Of a stretch of 64,000 bases of DNA, positions 25,606 through 34,183 are shown one piece after another. Both the position numbers and the translations under genes were made by a program. How positions within the stretch are numbered: position 1 is the first letter of the stretch; each line of letters starts with the position of its first letter. The DNA lies in NCBI GenBank assembly GCA_004293905.1, contig RDZE01000025.1, positions 1-64,000 of the forward strand, read 5' to 3'. Origin of the DNA: Cytophagales bacterium. Its GTDB lineage: Bacteria; Bacteroidota; Bacteroidia; Cytophagales; Microscillaceae. Below the pieces are notes generated by a model. It was not told the DNA's origin, did no database searches, and worked only from the letters and a program-made list of their open reading frames with translations.

Positions 25606-26559
25606 ATGAGCCAATTTCCAGAAACAATCAACGAAACGGTTTTTACATTTCCAAAGCAAGAGGCTTTTTATAGAGGTAAAGTAAGAGAAGTATATATATT
25701 CAAAGAACATTTGGCGATTATTTCTTCTGACCGAATTTCGGCTTTTGATGTTATTTTGCCGAGATGCATTCCTTATAAAGGGCAGGTGCTAAATCAACTA
25801 TCTCTGTATTATATGCAACAAACCCAAGAATTAGTCCCTAATTGGATTTTATATAGCCCTGACCCAAATGTTGCTTTTGGGCTTCGTTGTGAGGCTTTTC
25901 CGATAGAAATGGTTATAAGAGGGTATTTGGCGGGGTCAGCTTGGCGTGCTTATCGCGATGGGAAGCGTATTTTTAATGGGCATCAACTACCCGATGGGTT
26001 GCAAGAGAATGATAAATTACCACAACCTATCATTACTCCGACTACAAAGGCAGCAAAAGGCGACCACGATGAGGACATAGATAACGATGAAATTATCAAA
26101 AATAATTTAGCCACTCATCAAGATTATGAGCAATTGCTCCATTATACTAAGGTATTGTATGAAGAAGGCAGTAAGATAGCCCATTCCAAGGGGTTTATAT
26201 TAGCAGATACTAAATATGAATTCGGAAAAAACAATGGTAAAATTTACCTTATAGACGAAATACATACTTTGGATTCAGCACGCTATTTTGAATCGGAGGG
26301 CTACGAAGAGCGTCAGGAAAATAAAACACCGCAACCCCAACGTTCAAAAGAGATGGTAAGACAGTGGCTTATTGCCAATGGTTTTCAAGGGCAGGCAGGG
26401 CAAAAAATACCAACCATGACAGATGAATGGGTGATGCAAATCTCTAAAGAATACACAGTGATGTATGAAAGAATGACTCAAACTCAATTTTTGCCTCCCG
26501 AAACAAAAAAAGATAGATTGTTGCAGATAGAGCAAAATATATTAGATTTATTAAAATAA
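25606..26559 (+). CDS. purC: Phosphoribosylaminoimidazole-succinocarboxamide synthase
   Basis: SAICAR synthetase of de novo purine synthesis: joins CAIR and aspartate with ATP. The opening YRGKVREVYIF with SSDRISAFDVILP near residues 43-55 is the SAICAR synthetase signature, and TPTTKAAKGDHDE near 145-157 and FILADTKYEFG near 196-206 are the other conserved blocks. At 317 residues it belongs to the longer type and not to the 240-residue E. coli type. No other pur gene is adjacent. Confidence 0.96.
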   Translation: MSQFPETINETVFTFPKQEAFYRGKVREVYIFKEHLAIISSDRISAFDVILPRCIPYKGQVLNQLSLYYMQQTQELVPNWILYSPDPNVAFGLRCEAFPIEMVIRGYLAGSAWRAYRDGKRIFNGHQLPDGLQENDKLPQPIITPTTKAAKGDHDEDIDNDEIIKNNLATHQDYEQLLHYTKVLYEEGSKIAHSKGFILADTKYEFGKNNGKIYLIDEIHTLDSARYFESEGYEERQENKTPQPQRSKEMVRQWLIANGFQGQAGQKIPTMTDEWVMQISKEYTVMYERMTQTQFLPPETKKDRLLQIEQNILDLLK

Positions 26560-26564
26560 AATTT

Positions 26565-26572
26565 TATCTTTG
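26565..26572 (+). promoter_or_regulatory. Candidate -7 box for the STAS gene (TATCTTTG)
   Basis: TATCTTTG matches TAnnTTTG. It lies six bases after the purC stop and 34 bases before the STAS gene ATG. No clear -33 element. Confidence 0.4.
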
Positions 26573-26606
26573 CAGAAGCATTAAACGAAATAAGACTCAA
26601 AAAATT

Positions 26607-26993
26607 ATGAAGTACACTATCTCAAAAGAGCAACAATACTTGTTGATACAACTCAATGAAGAAAAAATAGATGCGCCTTTAGCACCTGAGCTAAAATATA
26701 CTTTTGTAACGCTCAATGCCGAAGGCAATCGAAATTTTGTGATAGACCTCAGTCAAGTAAAATACATAGATTCCTCTGGACTTAGTGCTTTGTTGATAGC
26801 CAATAGGCTTTGCAATGATGCGCAAGGAATTATGGTTTTGACTTGTATTACAGACCATGTAATGAAACTCATCAAAATATCGCAATTAGACAAAGTCTTG
26901 AATATTGTGCCTACCTTAGAAGAAGCCGTAGAACATATAGCGATGAACGAAATAGAAAATAATCTAAAAAATGAGGGTAGTAATGACGAATAA
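26607..26993 (+). CDS. STAS-domain anti-sigma factor antagonist
   Basis: A 128-residue single STAS domain of the SpoIIAA/RsbV type. The phosphorylation loop YIDSSGLSALL is intact at residues 53-63, with Ser56 or Ser57 as the target. In classical systems the unphosphorylated protein binds an RsbW/SpoIIAB-type kinase and frees a sigma factor, and a SpoIIE/RsbU-type phosphatase resets it. No RsbW-like kinase or alternative sigma gene is in the window, but two SpoIIE phosphatases are (44605-46227 and 50791-53025). The rnz gene starts three bases after its stop, so the two are cotranscribed. Confidence 0.85.
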   Translation: MKYTISKEQQYLLIQLNEEKIDAPLAPELKYTFVTLNAEGNRNFVIDLSQVKYIDSSGLSALLIANRLCNDAQGIMVLTCITDHVMKLIKISQLDKVLNIVPTLEEAVEHIAMNEIENNLKNEGSNDE

Positions 26994-26995
26994 GC

Positions 26996-27922
26996 ATGCT
27001 TTTTAGGCTTACTATTTTGGGCAGTGCTGCCGCTTTGCCTATTCTCAATAGACATACTACAGCCCAACACCTAAGAATTAATCAAACTCATATACTCATT
27101 GACTGCGGAGAAGGCACTCAACAGCAGATGCTAAAGTATAAAATCAATGCGTTAAAAATAGATTTTATTTTTATTAGTCATTTGCACGGCGATCATTATT
27201 TAGGCTTGATGGGGCTCATTTCTTCTATGCACACAATGAAGAGAGAAAAAGACCTTTATATTTTTGCCCCAAAAGGACTTGACGAAATCATAGGCATACA
27301 AATGAAGTATAGCCGTTTGCATCTTAATTTCAAGATACACTTGCAAGAAGTTTGTAATGATGCGCCTACAGTTATTTTCTCTCAATCTCATTTTCAGGTA
27401 TGGGCGTTGCCTATGAATCATAGAATAGAATGTTATGGGTATCTATTCAAACAAATATCCAATAAAAGGAAAACAAAACCTGAGTATGCGCAATTGTTTG
27501 AAACTATGGATTCTAACACAATAAAGCAATTACTTTCTGGCAAAAATGTACTCAATCAGTTGGGAGAATTGCGTTATGATTACGAATTACTCACTCAACT
27601 TCTGCCCGTTTATAGTTATGCTTATTTGGCAGATACAGCATTTTCAGCAGAAATAGCTCTTTTTCTGGCTGCTCAGCATGTAGATTGGCTTTATCATGAA
27701 GCTACTTTTTTAGAAGAAGATAAAGAAAGGGCAGAAAAGACCTTTCACTCTACTGCCAAACAAGCAGCAGAAATAGCTGTGTTGTCAAAAGTAAGAAATT
27801 TACTCATTGGGCATTTTTCGGCACGATATACCAAGATACAAACCTTACAAGATGAAGCCAAGCAAGTATTTGAAAATACTTTTTTAGCATTGGAAGGTAG
27901 CCAACATGATATTAATCTATAA
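26996..27922 (+). CDS. rnz: Ribonuclease Z
   Basis: Endonuclease that trims tRNA 3' ends. The zinc site SHLHGDHYLGL is at residues 61-71, further ligands are in MNHR near 140, an Asp in LADTAFS near 212 and a His in LIGHFSARY near 275-283. The 308-residue length is that of the short bacterial form. The GLMGLISSM stretch after the zinc motif is also family-typical. It sits directly behind the STAS gene and overlaps the convergent SDR gene by six bases. Confidence 0.94.
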   Translation: MLFRLTILGSAAALPILNRHTTAQHLRINQTHILIDCGEGTQQQMLKYKINALKIDFIFISHLHGDHYLGLMGLISSMHTMKREKDLYIFAPKGLDEIIGIQMKYSRLHLNFKIHLQEVCNDAPTVIFSQSHFQVWALPMNHRIECYGYLFKQISNKRKTKPEYAQLFETMDSNTIKQLLSGKNVLNQLGELRYDYELLTQLLPVYSYAYLADTAFSAEIALFLAAQHVDWLYHEATFLEEDKERAEKTFHSTAKQAAEIAVLSKVRNLLIGHFSARYTKIQTLQDEAKQVFENTFLALEGSQHDINL

Positions 27923-28699
27923 TTGCCAAGTATCTCCCCACAGGTGTTGTCCGCCATCAACATAGATAGTTTCCCCTGTGATATATTCAGCAAATTCGCT
28001 TGCTAAAAATAATGCCAAGTACGCAACTTCTTCTGGTTTTCCTAATCTTTTTAGAGGAACTCTTTTTGGCACTTCTTGTAGGGTCATTTCTTTGACAATG
28101 GCTGGGTAGTTATCTAAGCCTGACGAATAAATAACGCCTGGTGCTATCGCATTTACTCTTATTTTATATTTAGACCATTCTACGGCTAAAGTCTTCGTCA
28201 TATTATCTACTCCTGCGCGCGCAGCCCCTGTATGTACCATACCCGGAAATCCTCTGAATATATTGGCTATGATATTAATGATATTCCCTTTTTTCTCAGG
28301 GATGAAAAAATGTTTAGCGATGAGGCTACTCATATACCATGTTCCATTAAGATTGTTATTGATTACAGAGTTCCAGCCATTAATGCTAATAGTTTCGGCG
28401 GGTGCTAAAAACTGTCCGCCTGCATTATTAACCAAAATATCAATGCTTTTATCTTGTTCTTTGAGTGTTTGCGCAAGCGTTTCTATTTGTTCAGGTTGGC
28501 GTATATCTGTAACAAAATAATTGCAATTTCCAAATTTACTTAATTCTTCTATTGCTTTTTTCAATTTCTCTTCGTTGCGAGAGGTAATAAATACTTGTGC
28601 ATTTTGTTGGAGGAATAATTTACTTATTTCAAAGCCTATTCCTGTGCCCCCGCCCGTAACTAATACATTTTTGTTGGTAAAAGATGAAGTTGCAAACAT
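27917..28699 (-). CDS. SDR reductase of the PECR / 2,4-dienoyl-CoA reductase type
   Basis: A 260-residue Rossmann-fold oxidoreductase. The NADP-binding motif TGGGTGIG is at residues 16-23 and the NNAGG motif near 91-95. The catalytic YxxxK of classical SDRs is not present: the segment reads HTGAARAGVDNMTKTLAVEW near 157-176, with no Tyr at the usual place. This is the state found in peroxisomal trans-2-enoyl-CoA reductase and 2,4-dienoyl-CoA reductases, and the following RVNAIAPGVIYSSG also resembles PECR. A role in unsaturated fatty acyl-CoA metabolism is likely. Confidence 0.82.
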   Translation of the reverse strand: MFATSSFTNKNVLVTGGGTGIGFEISKLFLQQNAQVFITSRNEEKLKKAIEELSKFGNCNYFVTDIRQPEQIETLAQTLKEQDKSIDILVNNAGGQFLAPAETISINGWNSVINNNLNGTWYMSSLIAKHFFIPEKKGNIINIIANIFRGFPGMVHTGAARAGVDNMTKTLAVEWSKYKIRVNAIAPGVIYSSGLDNYPAIVKEMTLQEVPKRVPLKRLGKPEEVAYLALFLASEFAEYITGETIYVDGGQHLWGDTWQL

Positions 28700-28754
28700 A
28701 AATAGTTGTCGTTATTTTTTTCAAAGTAAGCAATTTTACCAGAAAGATACAAAC

Positions 28755-28791
28755 AAAAAGAGGTTATCCTTTTCAGAATAACCTCTTTTTT
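28755..28791 (-). terminator. Terminator after the HEIGH metalloprotease gene
   Basis: A 13-bp inverted repeat (28755-28767 with 28778-28790), A-rich on one side and T-rich on the other, placed 20 bases after the stop of the metalloprotease gene. It would work on the minus strand; on the plus strand there is no gene reading into it. Confidence 0.75.
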
Positions 28792-28809
28792 AGCAAATAT
28801 AATACTTGA

Positions 28810-29616
28810 TTAATATAAGTAGTTCAATGCAACTTTATCGTTAGAATTGAAAGGGCGAGATACACCTGAACCGATACAAGCTAACATCCAAGAGTTAGGA
28901 TCAGGGCTAGAAGGAGTACCAGGGATAAGGATAGCACCTACTGTGCTTGCACCTTCATTTACTGCTTGACCACCACAGCTATATTGACGACCCATGTAGT
29001 CAGTATGACGGAAGCCGATGCAGTGTCCTATTTCGTGTGCTAAGATAGTAGCTAAGTAGTTTGTGCCAGGGTTTGAACCTAAATAACGAGAGTTTACTAA
29101 AACTTGGTTATGAGGATTTCCAGTTGAAGTAGGGAAACCGGCAGAAGCCAAGTATTGAGCACTATTAGGAGCTTTTACGATGCTGATAGTGGCTCCAGAA
29201 GCTACACGAACAAAAGTGAGCTGTAAGTTTTCAGCGTTGTAGCGGCGAATTGCTTCGTCAAGAGCAGCTACATAAGAGGTAGGCAATTGAGAAGAAATGC
29301 TTATTGAGATAGTGCGAGGAAGGTTTTTTACCAAATTGGTAGTGTGGTATTGCTCTTCTGTACCTACACGAAGGAATTTTCTGTCGTGTGCATGGTTCAA
29401 ATCTTCATAAGAAAGGAAGATGTCGCCTTCTACGATATAGCCACCTTCGGTAGTTGTCATATTGGCAGTGCTAAAACCTAATTGATTTACTTTGTCGAGA
29501 ACATCTTGAGAGATGCCATCTTTAGTAACTGTGTCATTTTGATTGTTACAAGCGGTGAAGAATCCCACTGTGCAAGCCAATAAGATGGCAGATAAGAGAG
29601 TACGAGTATTACGCAT
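28810..29616 (-). CDS. Lipoprotein zinc metalloprotease with HEIGH motif (M57-like)
   Basis: A 268-residue exported lipoprotein: the N-terminal hydrophobic segment ends in a lipobox at Cys23 (VGFFTACNN). The zinc site HEIGHCIGFRH near residues 192-202 has the HExxHxxGxxH form of metzincin-like peptidases, with the Glu as catalytic base, and a Met-turn candidate lies further on. The HEIGH wording and the mature-domain length resemble the M57/dual-action metalloprotease family of Bacteroidota. It presumably cleaves proteins or peptides outside the inner membrane; its substrate is unknown. It has its own promoter and terminator, so it is a single-gene unit. Confidence 0.82.
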   Translation of the reverse strand: MRNTRTLLSAILLACTVGFFTACNNQNDTVTKDGISQDVLDKVNQLGFSTANMTTTEGGYIVEGDIFLSYEDLNHAHDRKFLRVGTEEQYHTTNLVKNLPRTISISISSQLPTSYVAALDEAIRRYNAENLQLTFVRVASGATISIVKAPNSAQYLASAGFPTSTGNPHNQVLVNSRYLGSNPGTNYLATILAHEIGHCIGFRHTDYMGRQYSCGGQAVNEGASTVGAILIPGTPSSPDPNSWMLACIGSGVSRPFNSNDKVALNYLY

Positions 29617-29978
29617 AATAAATAGGTTTGTTTAATTTTGTGATTTGATGTTACAAAAGTATAATATTCTGCTTTTTGTTCAAAATATTTAATAATATTT
29701 TTCTATTACTCATGTAAGAAAATCGACTAAAATGGTAGAAAAATACATTAAATGGGTTTGTTTTTCCTACGATTTATTATCGTTAATTTACGATGACATA
29801 AATAAAGGTTTTGCAATTTTAGCAATAATTTATTCAGTTTGTTATTACAAATGAATGCGATTTTTTATTAGACTAAATTATTTTAGCTTAAAAACAATTT
29901 ACAAGATTTTATTTTTTATATACAAAATAATATAGTAATAGTACAAAATAATCTAAAAATTATTTAATTATCTACTAT
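29617..29978. other. 362-base AT-rich intergenic region
   Basis: The left end holds the metalloprotease promoter at 29654-29684. In the remaining 290 bases I see no open frame with coding character, no tRNA-like fold and no strong hairpin. The dinB gene ends at 29979 and so reads toward this region. Confidence 0.6.
29654..29684 (-). promoter_or_regulatory. Promoter of the HEIGH metalloprotease gene
   Basis: On the minus strand TTTG (29681-29684) and TACTTTTG (29654-29661) are 19 bases apart, a good match to the Bacteroidota -33/-7 pattern, 38 bases upstream of the ATG. Confidence 0.55.
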
Positions 29979-31052
29979 TCAGTCTAAAAAGGGTATCAAT
30001 AATTGGTTGTCTTTAGCATTTGCTTCTGTGAGGGAAGATAAACTTACGCCCAAAAGTCTAATAGATTTTTCTAAATTTATCTGTAAAATCAGTTTTTTTA
30101 TTACACTGTCTATCAAATACCTATCTTGAGTAGGGTAGAGGAGGGTATGAGAACGAGTAATTTGCTCAAAATCTGCGAATTTGACTTTCAATGTGATGGT
30201 TTTGCCTTTGAGCGATGCTTTTTTCAACCTTTGCACTACTATATCTTCTATCTCGCGCAATTCTTTCATACATTCTTCTATAGTATTCAAATCCTTAACG
30301 AAAGTATTTTCCGCGCCCAATGATTTTCTGACTCTATCGGGGTTCACGTTTCTATCATCTTCACCTCTTACGATATGGAAATAAAATGTACCGAATTTGC
30401 CGAATTTTTTCTGCAATATTTCAATAGGTATGTTCTTGAGGTCAAATCCATTGAATACGCCCATTTGGTTCATTTTTTGGGCGGTTACTTTTCCTATGCC
30501 ATAAAATTTTTCGATGGGCAATTCATTGATAAATGCTTCTGCTTTCTCAGGTGTAATGGTAGTAAGTCCATCAGGTTTTTGGAAATCAGATGCGATTTTG
30601 GCTAAAAATTTATTAAAAGACACTCCTGCGGAGGCGGTTAGTTTGGTAAGTTCTAAAATTTTTTGTTTTATTTCTTTAGCTATCAGTGTAGCAGAGGGGT
30701 TGTTTTTCTTATTTTCTGTTACATCTAAGTAGGCTTCATCTAAGGAAAGAGGCTCTATAAGGTCGGTATATTCTTGAAAAATGCTTCTTATTTGCATAGA
30801 TACTTGTTTGTATACCTCGAAGCGTGGTTTTACAAATATCAATTGTGGGCATTTTCTTTTGGCAACAATAGAAGGCATTGCAGAACGAACACCATATTTG
30901 CGTGCTTCATAACTTGCTGCCGCAACAACTCCTCTTTGTTCACTCCCCCCTACAGCTACAGGTTTGTTTTTGAGGCTTTCATCATCGCGTTGCTCTACCG
31001 ATGCAAAAAAAGCATCCATATCTACATGTATTATTTTTCTTATTTTTTCCAA
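29979..31052 (-). CDS. dinB: DNA polymerase IV
   Basis: Y-family translesion polymerase. The first metal site is HVDMDAFFASVEQR near residues 9-22, the second SLDEAYLDVT near 102-111, and VAVGGSEQRGVVAAASYEAR near 31-50 is the fingers segment. GIGKVTAQKMNQMG near 185-198 is the helix-hairpin-helix of the thumb, and the little-finger domain fills the C-terminal third. 357 residues, normal for DinB. A C-terminal QLLIPFLD-type ending could serve as a clamp-binding peptide. No LexA box is recognisable. It is divergent from the TonB receptor gene. Confidence 0.95.
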   Translation of the reverse strand: MEKIRKIIHVDMDAFFASVEQRDDESLKNKPVAVGGSEQRGVVAAASYEARKYGVRSAMPSIVAKRKCPQLIFVKPRFEVYKQVSMQIRSIFQEYTDLIEPLSLDEAYLDVTENKKNNPSATLIAKEIKQKILELTKLTASAGVSFNKFLAKIASDFQKPDGLTTITPEKAEAFINELPIEKFYGIGKVTAQKMNQMGVFNGFDLKNIPIEILQKKFGKFGTFYFHIVRGEDDRNVNPDRVRKSLGAENTFVKDLNTIEECMKELREIEDIVVQRLKKASLKGKTITLKVKFADFEQITRSHTLLYPTQDRYLIDSVIKKLILQINLEKSIRLLGVSLSSLTEANAKDNQLLIPFLD

Positions 31053-31142
31053 ATTTCCAAATTATATATTTGAATTTAAAATGTTTTCAGAATATTATAG
31101 TTTTTTTTCTTAATAAAAACTTTTTTCAAACTTTTTTATTAG

Positions 31143-31150
31143 TATCTTTG
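31143..31150 (+). promoter_or_regulatory. Candidate -7 box for the TonB receptor gene (TATCTTTG)
   Basis: TATCTTTG matches TAnnTTTG and lies 41 bases before the first ATG. The expected -33 position is only T-rich. Confidence 0.45.
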
Positions 31151-31191
31151 TTTTTGTATCTTAATTAAAAAACAATTCAAAATGTAAATTA

Positions 31192-33945
31192 ATGCAACTT
31201 ATGAGAAAAATTTATCTTTCTTTGATTTTTTTATTCATAGGGTTGAGTACATTGTATGCCCAAACCCTGAAAGGTCGTGTGGTAGATACTGAAACAGGCG
31301 AGCCTGTTCCCGGTGTTACTATCACGGTAGCCGAAACTCAACAAGGTACTATCTCTGATGGTGATGGTTATTATACTTTGCCGCTGCGTGCTGGCGATTA
31401 TACTGTGAAATTTTCATTCATTGGTTATGAAACTCAATCTCAAACACTTACTGTAAATGGTCCTACGACTTTAGACGTAAGTTTAGAAGAAAGTGTGTCT
31501 AGTTTAGCAGATGTGGTGGTGATTGGCTCGCGTTCTACAGAAGTAAGAACAATGCTCGAAACTGCTGTGCCTATTGATGTGATTGTGGCAAGCGATTTAC
31601 GCTCTACAGGTCAAATAGAGCCTACACAAATGATGAATTTAGTAGCTCCTTCGTTCAACTCATCAAGGCAAACTGTTGCTGATGGTACTGACCATATAGA
31701 CCCTGCAACAATCCGCGGATTGGGACCTGACCAAGTATTGGTTTTATTGAATGGGAAAAGACGCCACAATCAAGCACTTATCAATGTAAATGGAACCATA
31801 GGGAGAGGTTCTGTTGGAACTGACCTCAACACAATTCCTGCGGCTGCTATAGAGCGCATTGAGGTTTTGCGTGATGGTGCTTCTTCACAATATGGCTCAG
31901 ATGCCATTGCTGGTGTGGTAAATGTGGTAATGCGCAAAGATGTAGGCACTTATGCTACTTTACATACTGGACAACAATATTTGGGCGATGGCACTAATCT
32001 TAACTTAGGTCTTTATCAAGGTTTCAAGGTGGGTCAAAAAGGCTCTATCAGCGCAGCAATTGATGTGCGTTTCAGAGAGCAAACCAATCGCGCGGGCGAT
32101 TATACTGGACCTGTATATGTAAATTGGAATGGAACTACCAATCTTACTACAAGACAAACACAATATGACCAAGATAGGGCACTTATTCAACAAAATGGTT
32201 TTAAACTTTCAAAAAATATGTTAATCGGAAATTCTGCCGTGAATAATTTTGGCGGAATGCTAAACGGTAATTTACCATTGAATGATAAAACTACTTTTTA
32301 TTTTACGGGCATACTAAACTATCGTCAAGGGCAAGCCGCTGGATTTTATCGCTATCCTTTCCAAACAACTCAAGTAAATACAGCCATTTATCCTAATGGT
32401 TTCTTGCCCGAAATACATTCTACAATTTGGGACGGTTCTATTTTGGCAGGCTTTAGCGGTGAGTTTGGCAATGGTTGGCTTTGGGACGTATCAAATGTAT
32501 ATGGAAGCAATAGTTTCCGATTTGATGTAAAAAATTCGAATAATGCTTCTCAAATAGCTTCCTTAGGAGCAAGTGCCCCTACAAGTTTTTACGCTGGGCA
32601 GTTAGAGTTTAGCCAAAATACAACTGATTTATCGGTATCTAAAAACTTTGGCGACCAAATGGGGCTAAAATCTTTCAACATAGCCGCTGGACTCAATTAT
32701 CGTTTGGATAATTATGCTATTAAAGCTGGCGAGGAGGCTTCTTGGCGCAACTATGACCCTACTTCTGGGCGCGCAGGCGGTGCACAAGTATTCCCTGGAT
32801 TCCAACCAAGCAATGAAACCAATCCTTACAGAAGCGTATTTGGTGCTTATTTAGACATAGAAACAGACCTCACAGAAAAACTATTATTGAGTGCCGCAGG
32901 TAGGTATGAAAATTATAGCGATTTCGGAGATAACTTTGCGGGCAAGTTCAGTTTCCGCTATAAATTCGCTGATGCGTTTTCGCTTAGAGGTTCAATATCT
33001 AATGGATTTAGAGCTCCTTCTATTCATCAACGTTATTTCAGTGCCATTTCGACTGTATTTGTTTCTACGGTTACTGGCTTGCAACCTCGTCAGCAGGGCA
33101 CATTCCCTAATGGAAGTACTGTAGCCAATGCTTTTGGTATCCCTTCGCTTAAAGCTGAAACCTCTATGAATTATAGTGTGGGTATTACTTCTAAATTGGG
33201 CAAATTGGTTAATATCACAGTTGATGCCTATCAAATAGATATCAATGACAGAATTATCCTTACAGGACAATTTAACAGAGGTACAACAGGAACAGGATTG
33301 CAAATTGCTAATATTTTAGATGCAGCAGGTCAATCAGAGGTAAATGCTGCTGTATTTTTTGCAAATGCAGTCAATACACGCACTCAAGGTATAGATGTGG
33401 TAATTACGGCAAATCCTAAAATAGGGCAAGGAGAGCTTACAATTACTTTAGCCGGTAATATGAACAGAACAGAGGTACTCGGCGACCCCAAAGCATCAGC
33501 TACTTTACCGCCTGACCAATTTGGTAATATCTTGTTCAATAGACAAGAGCGCGCGCGTTTAGAATTGGCACAACCTCGCAATAAATTTACATTAGGCTTC
33601 AATTACAAAATAGGGAAATTTGCTACCAATTTACGTATTACGCGTTTTGGAGAAGTAGAAACGCTTGACCCTTCTAATCCGCTTTTAGATGAATATTTCT
33701 ACCCTAAAGCGATTACTGATTTGAGTGTTAGCTATAAGTTTTATAAATTTTTACAAGTTACATTGGGTGCTAATAATCTTTTTGATGTATATCCTGATAA
33801 ACTTCAAAAAATACAATTCCCAACAGCTACAAGCACTACTTCATTAGACAATAGTTCTTTTGGAAGATTTGAGTATAGCCGTAATGCAACTCAATTTGGC
33901 TTTAATGGTGGTTATTATTATATGACCTTATCAGCCAATTTCTAA
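31192..33945 (+). CDS. TonB-dependent outer-membrane receptor
   Basis: A 917-residue receptor that would import a large substrate through the outer membrane with TonB energy. A signal peptide ends near residue 24 (ATG at 31192, or at 31201, MRKIYLSLIFLFIG). Residues 24-105 are the carboxypeptidase-like regulatory domain (GRVVDTETGEPVPGVTI). The plug follows, with VLRDGASSQYGSDAIAGVVN near 225-244 as its TonB plug signature. The rest is a barrel ending in the terminal aromatic residue (TLSANF). There is no SusD-like partner downstream and no TonB box with a known specificity, so the substrate, perhaps a siderophore or a vitamin, is unknown. A hairpin follows. Confidence 0.93.
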   Translation: MQLMRKIYLSLIFLFIGLSTLYAQTLKGRVVDTETGEPVPGVTITVAETQQGTISDGDGYYTLPLRAGDYTVKFSFIGYETQSQTLTVNGPTTLDVSLEESVSSLADVVVIGSRSTEVRTMLETAVPIDVIVASDLRSTGQIEPTQMMNLVAPSFNSSRQTVADGTDHIDPATIRGLGPDQVLVLLNGKRRHNQALINVNGTIGRGSVGTDLNTIPAAAIERIEVLRDGASSQYGSDAIAGVVNVVMRKDVGTYATLHTGQQYLGDGTNLNLGLYQGFKVGQKGSISAAIDVRFREQTNRAGDYTGPVYVNWNGTTNLTTRQTQYDQDRALIQQNGFKLSKNMLIGNSAVNNFGGMLNGNLPLNDKTTFYFTGILNYRQGQAAGFYRYPFQTTQVNTAIYPNGFLPEIHSTIWDGSILAGFSGEFGNGWLWDVSNVYGSNSFRFDVKNSNNASQIASLGASAPTSFYAGQLEFSQNTTDLSVSKNFGDQMGLKSFNIAAGLNYRLDNYAIKAGEEASWRNYDPTSGRAGGAQVFPGFQPSNETNPYRSVFGAYLDIETDLTEKLLLSAAGRYENYSDFGDNFAGKFSFRYKFADAFSLRGSISNGFRAPSIHQRYFSAISTVFVSTVTGLQPRQQGTFPNGSTVANAFGIPSLKAETSMNYSVGITSKLGKLVNITVDAYQIDINDRIILTGQFNRGTTGTGLQIANILDAAGQSEVNAAVFFANAVNTRTQGIDVVITANPKIGQGELTITLAGNMNRTEVLGDPKASATLPPDQFGNILFNRQERARLELAQPRNKFTLGFNYKIGKFATNLRITRFGEVETLDPSNPLLDEYFYPKAITDLSVSYKFYKFLQVTLGANNLFDVYPDKLQKIQFPTATSTTSLDNSSFGRFEYSRNATQFGFNGGYYYMTLSANF

Positions 33946-33977
33946 AATATAAATATTCTAAGAAACTTACTGAAGCA

Positions 33978-34017
33978 AGAAAAGGCTTATCCGATTGTGG
34001 TAAGCCTTTTCTTTTTT
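33978..34017 (+). terminator. Terminator after the TonB receptor gene
   Basis: A 14-bp stem with one G-U pair (33978-33991 with 33999-34012) and a T run reaching 34017, 32 bases after the receptor stop codon. It also lies just past the end of the minus-strand MetS-like gene. Confidence 0.88.
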
Positions 34018-34028
34018 ATGTTCAAATA

Positions 34029-34139
34029 CTAATTATCCGATTTATTAGGGGTCGTCAGTACTTTTCGGAAAAAATAAATGGTAATGAGTGTTACTGCAAC
34101 TTGTGTAACAACCATCATAGTAATTGCTAATGTTGTCAT
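34029..34139 (-). CDS. MetS-like small subunit of an NSS transporter
   Basis: A 36-residue frame on the minus strand (ATG at 34137-34139, stop at 34029-34031). It is one hydrophobic helix (MTTLAITMMVVTQVAVTLIT) followed by a positively charged tail with YFFRKVL, then polar residues. It lies 44 bases downstream of the NSS symporter on the same strand. Bacterial NSS transporters such as MetP of Corynebacterium need a tiny single-helix subunit, MetS, encoded next to them, and Bacteroidota homologues are about this size and often have a Met-Met pair in the helix. I infer that this is the small subunit, which would help the transporter function in the inner membrane. The frame is too short for usual ORF cutoffs. 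Confidence 0.7.
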   Translation of the reverse strand: MTTLAITMMVVTQVAVTLITIYFFRKVLTTPNKSDN

Positions 34140-34183
34140 ATCTTTTTTATGTTTAAATATTATTTTAATATATTCTAACCAAA

